Part shown: positions 63,310 to 64,000 of the stretch, one piece after another
How positions within the stretch are numbered: the first letter of the stretch is position 1
Layout of the letters: every line of letters begins with the position of its first letter
NCBI RefSeq assembly: GCF_000717275.1
Contig: NZ_JNYV01000010.1
Location: 62,001 to 126,000, forward strand
Origin: Kitasatospora arboriphila
GTDB lineage: Bacteria; Actinomycetota; Actinomycetes; Mycobacteriales; Mycobacteriaceae
Direction of reading: 5' to 3'
Length of the DNA stretch: 64,000 nucleotides
Position numbers and translations under genes: made by a program
Notes under the pieces: generated by a model
What the model was told of the DNA's origin: nothing
What the model saw: only the letters and a program-made list of their open reading frames with translations
Database searches by the model: none

Positions 63310-64000
63310 CGACAGCACCACGCTCAAGAGGGGCATCGATCGCCTCTATTGGGATGTGACGCAGGTCCTCCCAATCTTGAGGCACCAACGCCATCCGCGT
63401 GTGCATCTCTAACTCCGACAACGCATGTAGATAGATCTGAGTCGTCACCACCGATCGATGCCCGAGACGTCGTCGCACCCAGTCCAGGGGGTCACCGAAA
63501 ATCTGGGTCCACTGTCCACGCTGGTGCACGTTCAGCTCCCCCAGTGCCGCGATGTGGCCTCGTTGTAGCTGTTCTAAGGTCACGACCGCGAACGTATGCC
63601 GCAGCAAGTGCGCGTGCGCGCTCAGCGACACCCCCGCTATCTGACATCGCTTGTTCGCCGTGGTGAACAGATCTTTCCACGTCGACACTGCGATCGGTGT
63701 GCCGAACTCTGACAACCAGAACGCGGCCGGCTCCAACCCGTTCGGTCCATCGACCAGCAGCGTGCGCCGCTCTTCTGCGGTCAGATCGTGCACCTTGATG
63801 CGCACGCGCGTGCCTGCGTCTGTTCGCACCGCTATTGGTTTCGACGGATCTGGAACTATTAGGGGCGCGGGCCACCGTTCATACCGGCCAGCTTCACGGG
63901 CCCGTTCGATCACCTCAGCGCGGTCCACCAGCATGTAGCTCATCAGATCGGCGATCACAGATTCCGGTACATAGACCCATCGGGCGGAAGCACCCTTCGC
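63302..64000 (-). CDS. Tyrosine recombinase, first of trio, cut by window edge (TnpA-like)
   Basis: The C-terminal 232 residues of a tyrosine recombinase. HAHLLRHTFAVVTL gives the H-x-x-R box, and RRLGHRSVVTTQIYLHAL gives the G-H box and the nucleophilic Tyr. The frame is open to the right edge, so the start and the first Arg box lie outside. Its stop overlaps the start of the second recombinase. Confidence 0.85.
   Translation of the reverse strand, partial: AKGASARWVYVPESVIADLMSYMLVDRAEVIERAREAGRYERWPAPLIVPDPSKPIAVRTDAGTRVRIKVHDLTAEERRTLLVDGPNGLEPAAFWLSEFGTPIAVSTWKDLFTTANKRCQIAGVSLSAHAHLLRHTFAVVTLEQLQRGHIAALGELNVHQRGQWTQIFGDPLDWVRRRLGHRSVVTTQIYLHALSELEMHTRMALVPQDWEDLRHIPIEAIDAPLERGAVDD

Overview
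The window reads as a high-GC actinobacterial accessory region, most likely from a member of the Mycobacteriales (Mycobacterium/Mycolicibacterium type). Supporting signs are BlaI/M56 gene pairs, DUF4229 and DUF6153 proteins, LdtMt-like L,D-transpeptidases, mycothiol-type ArsC proteins and a perfect mycobacterial-type LexA box. It is a stack of metal and envelope stress modules ending in a cluster of tyrosine recombinases, so it is probably a plasmid segment or integrated genomic island. All family assignments come from reading motifs in the translations; no database search was run.

Region 1 (about 0.4-20.9 kb) is a regulon defined by at least ten copies of a 17-bp palindrome, TACTA-N7-TAGTA. 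Two overlapping BlaI/CopY-type repressor plus M56 membrane protease pairs lie within it. The palindromes sit just upstream of two CopC-like copper proteins, an operon for cytochrome oxidase subunit I with a TlpA-like thioredoxin and ResB, a DUF4229 membrane protein, an acyltransferase-SGNH protein, an M23 endopeptidase, a divergent ctaG / DsbA-VKOR pair, ccdA and an L,D-transpeptidase. Together these look like a copper- or redox-triggered programme that rebuilds respiration, periplasmic disulfide chemistry and the cell wall. A CDF metal exporter and the 3' remnant of an Nramp transporter lie in the middle, at a visible change in base composition.

Region 2 (about 21-26.7 kb) holds a divergent unit: an MMPL transporter, a DUF2892 protein and a DUF302 protein facing a DUF156 regulator, with three TACCCC/GGGGTA palindromes between them. 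The regulator lacks the copper-ligand histidine of CsoR and may be a persulfide (CstR-like) sensor. A decayed MFS transporter and a second M23 peptidase follow.

Region 3 holds two diverged copies of a roughly 9.9-kb copper island (27.0-36.9 kb and 49.1-58.9 kb) with the same nine genes in the same order: DUF6153, DUF305, L,D-transpeptidase, BNR-type lipoprotein, CopZ, a histidine-rich secreted protein, CopA (CPC ATPase), CopB-type (CPH ATPase) and CsoR. Each copy has three CsoR-type operators that split it into three transcription units. Between the copies lie a degraded ATP-dependent DNA ligase gene, a frameshifted IS110-family element and a full arsenic operon (arsR, acr3, two arsC, trxB, arsD, arsA, a third arsC-like gene), followed by a divergent ArsI/CadI-type gene and a second arsR.

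Region 4 (59-64 kb, minus strand) encodes three overlapping tyrosine recombinases and a small coiled-coil partner, an arrangement like Tn554-type or recombinase-in-trio elements. The first recombinase runs off the right edge. No tRNA, rRNA or CRISPR array was recognised.
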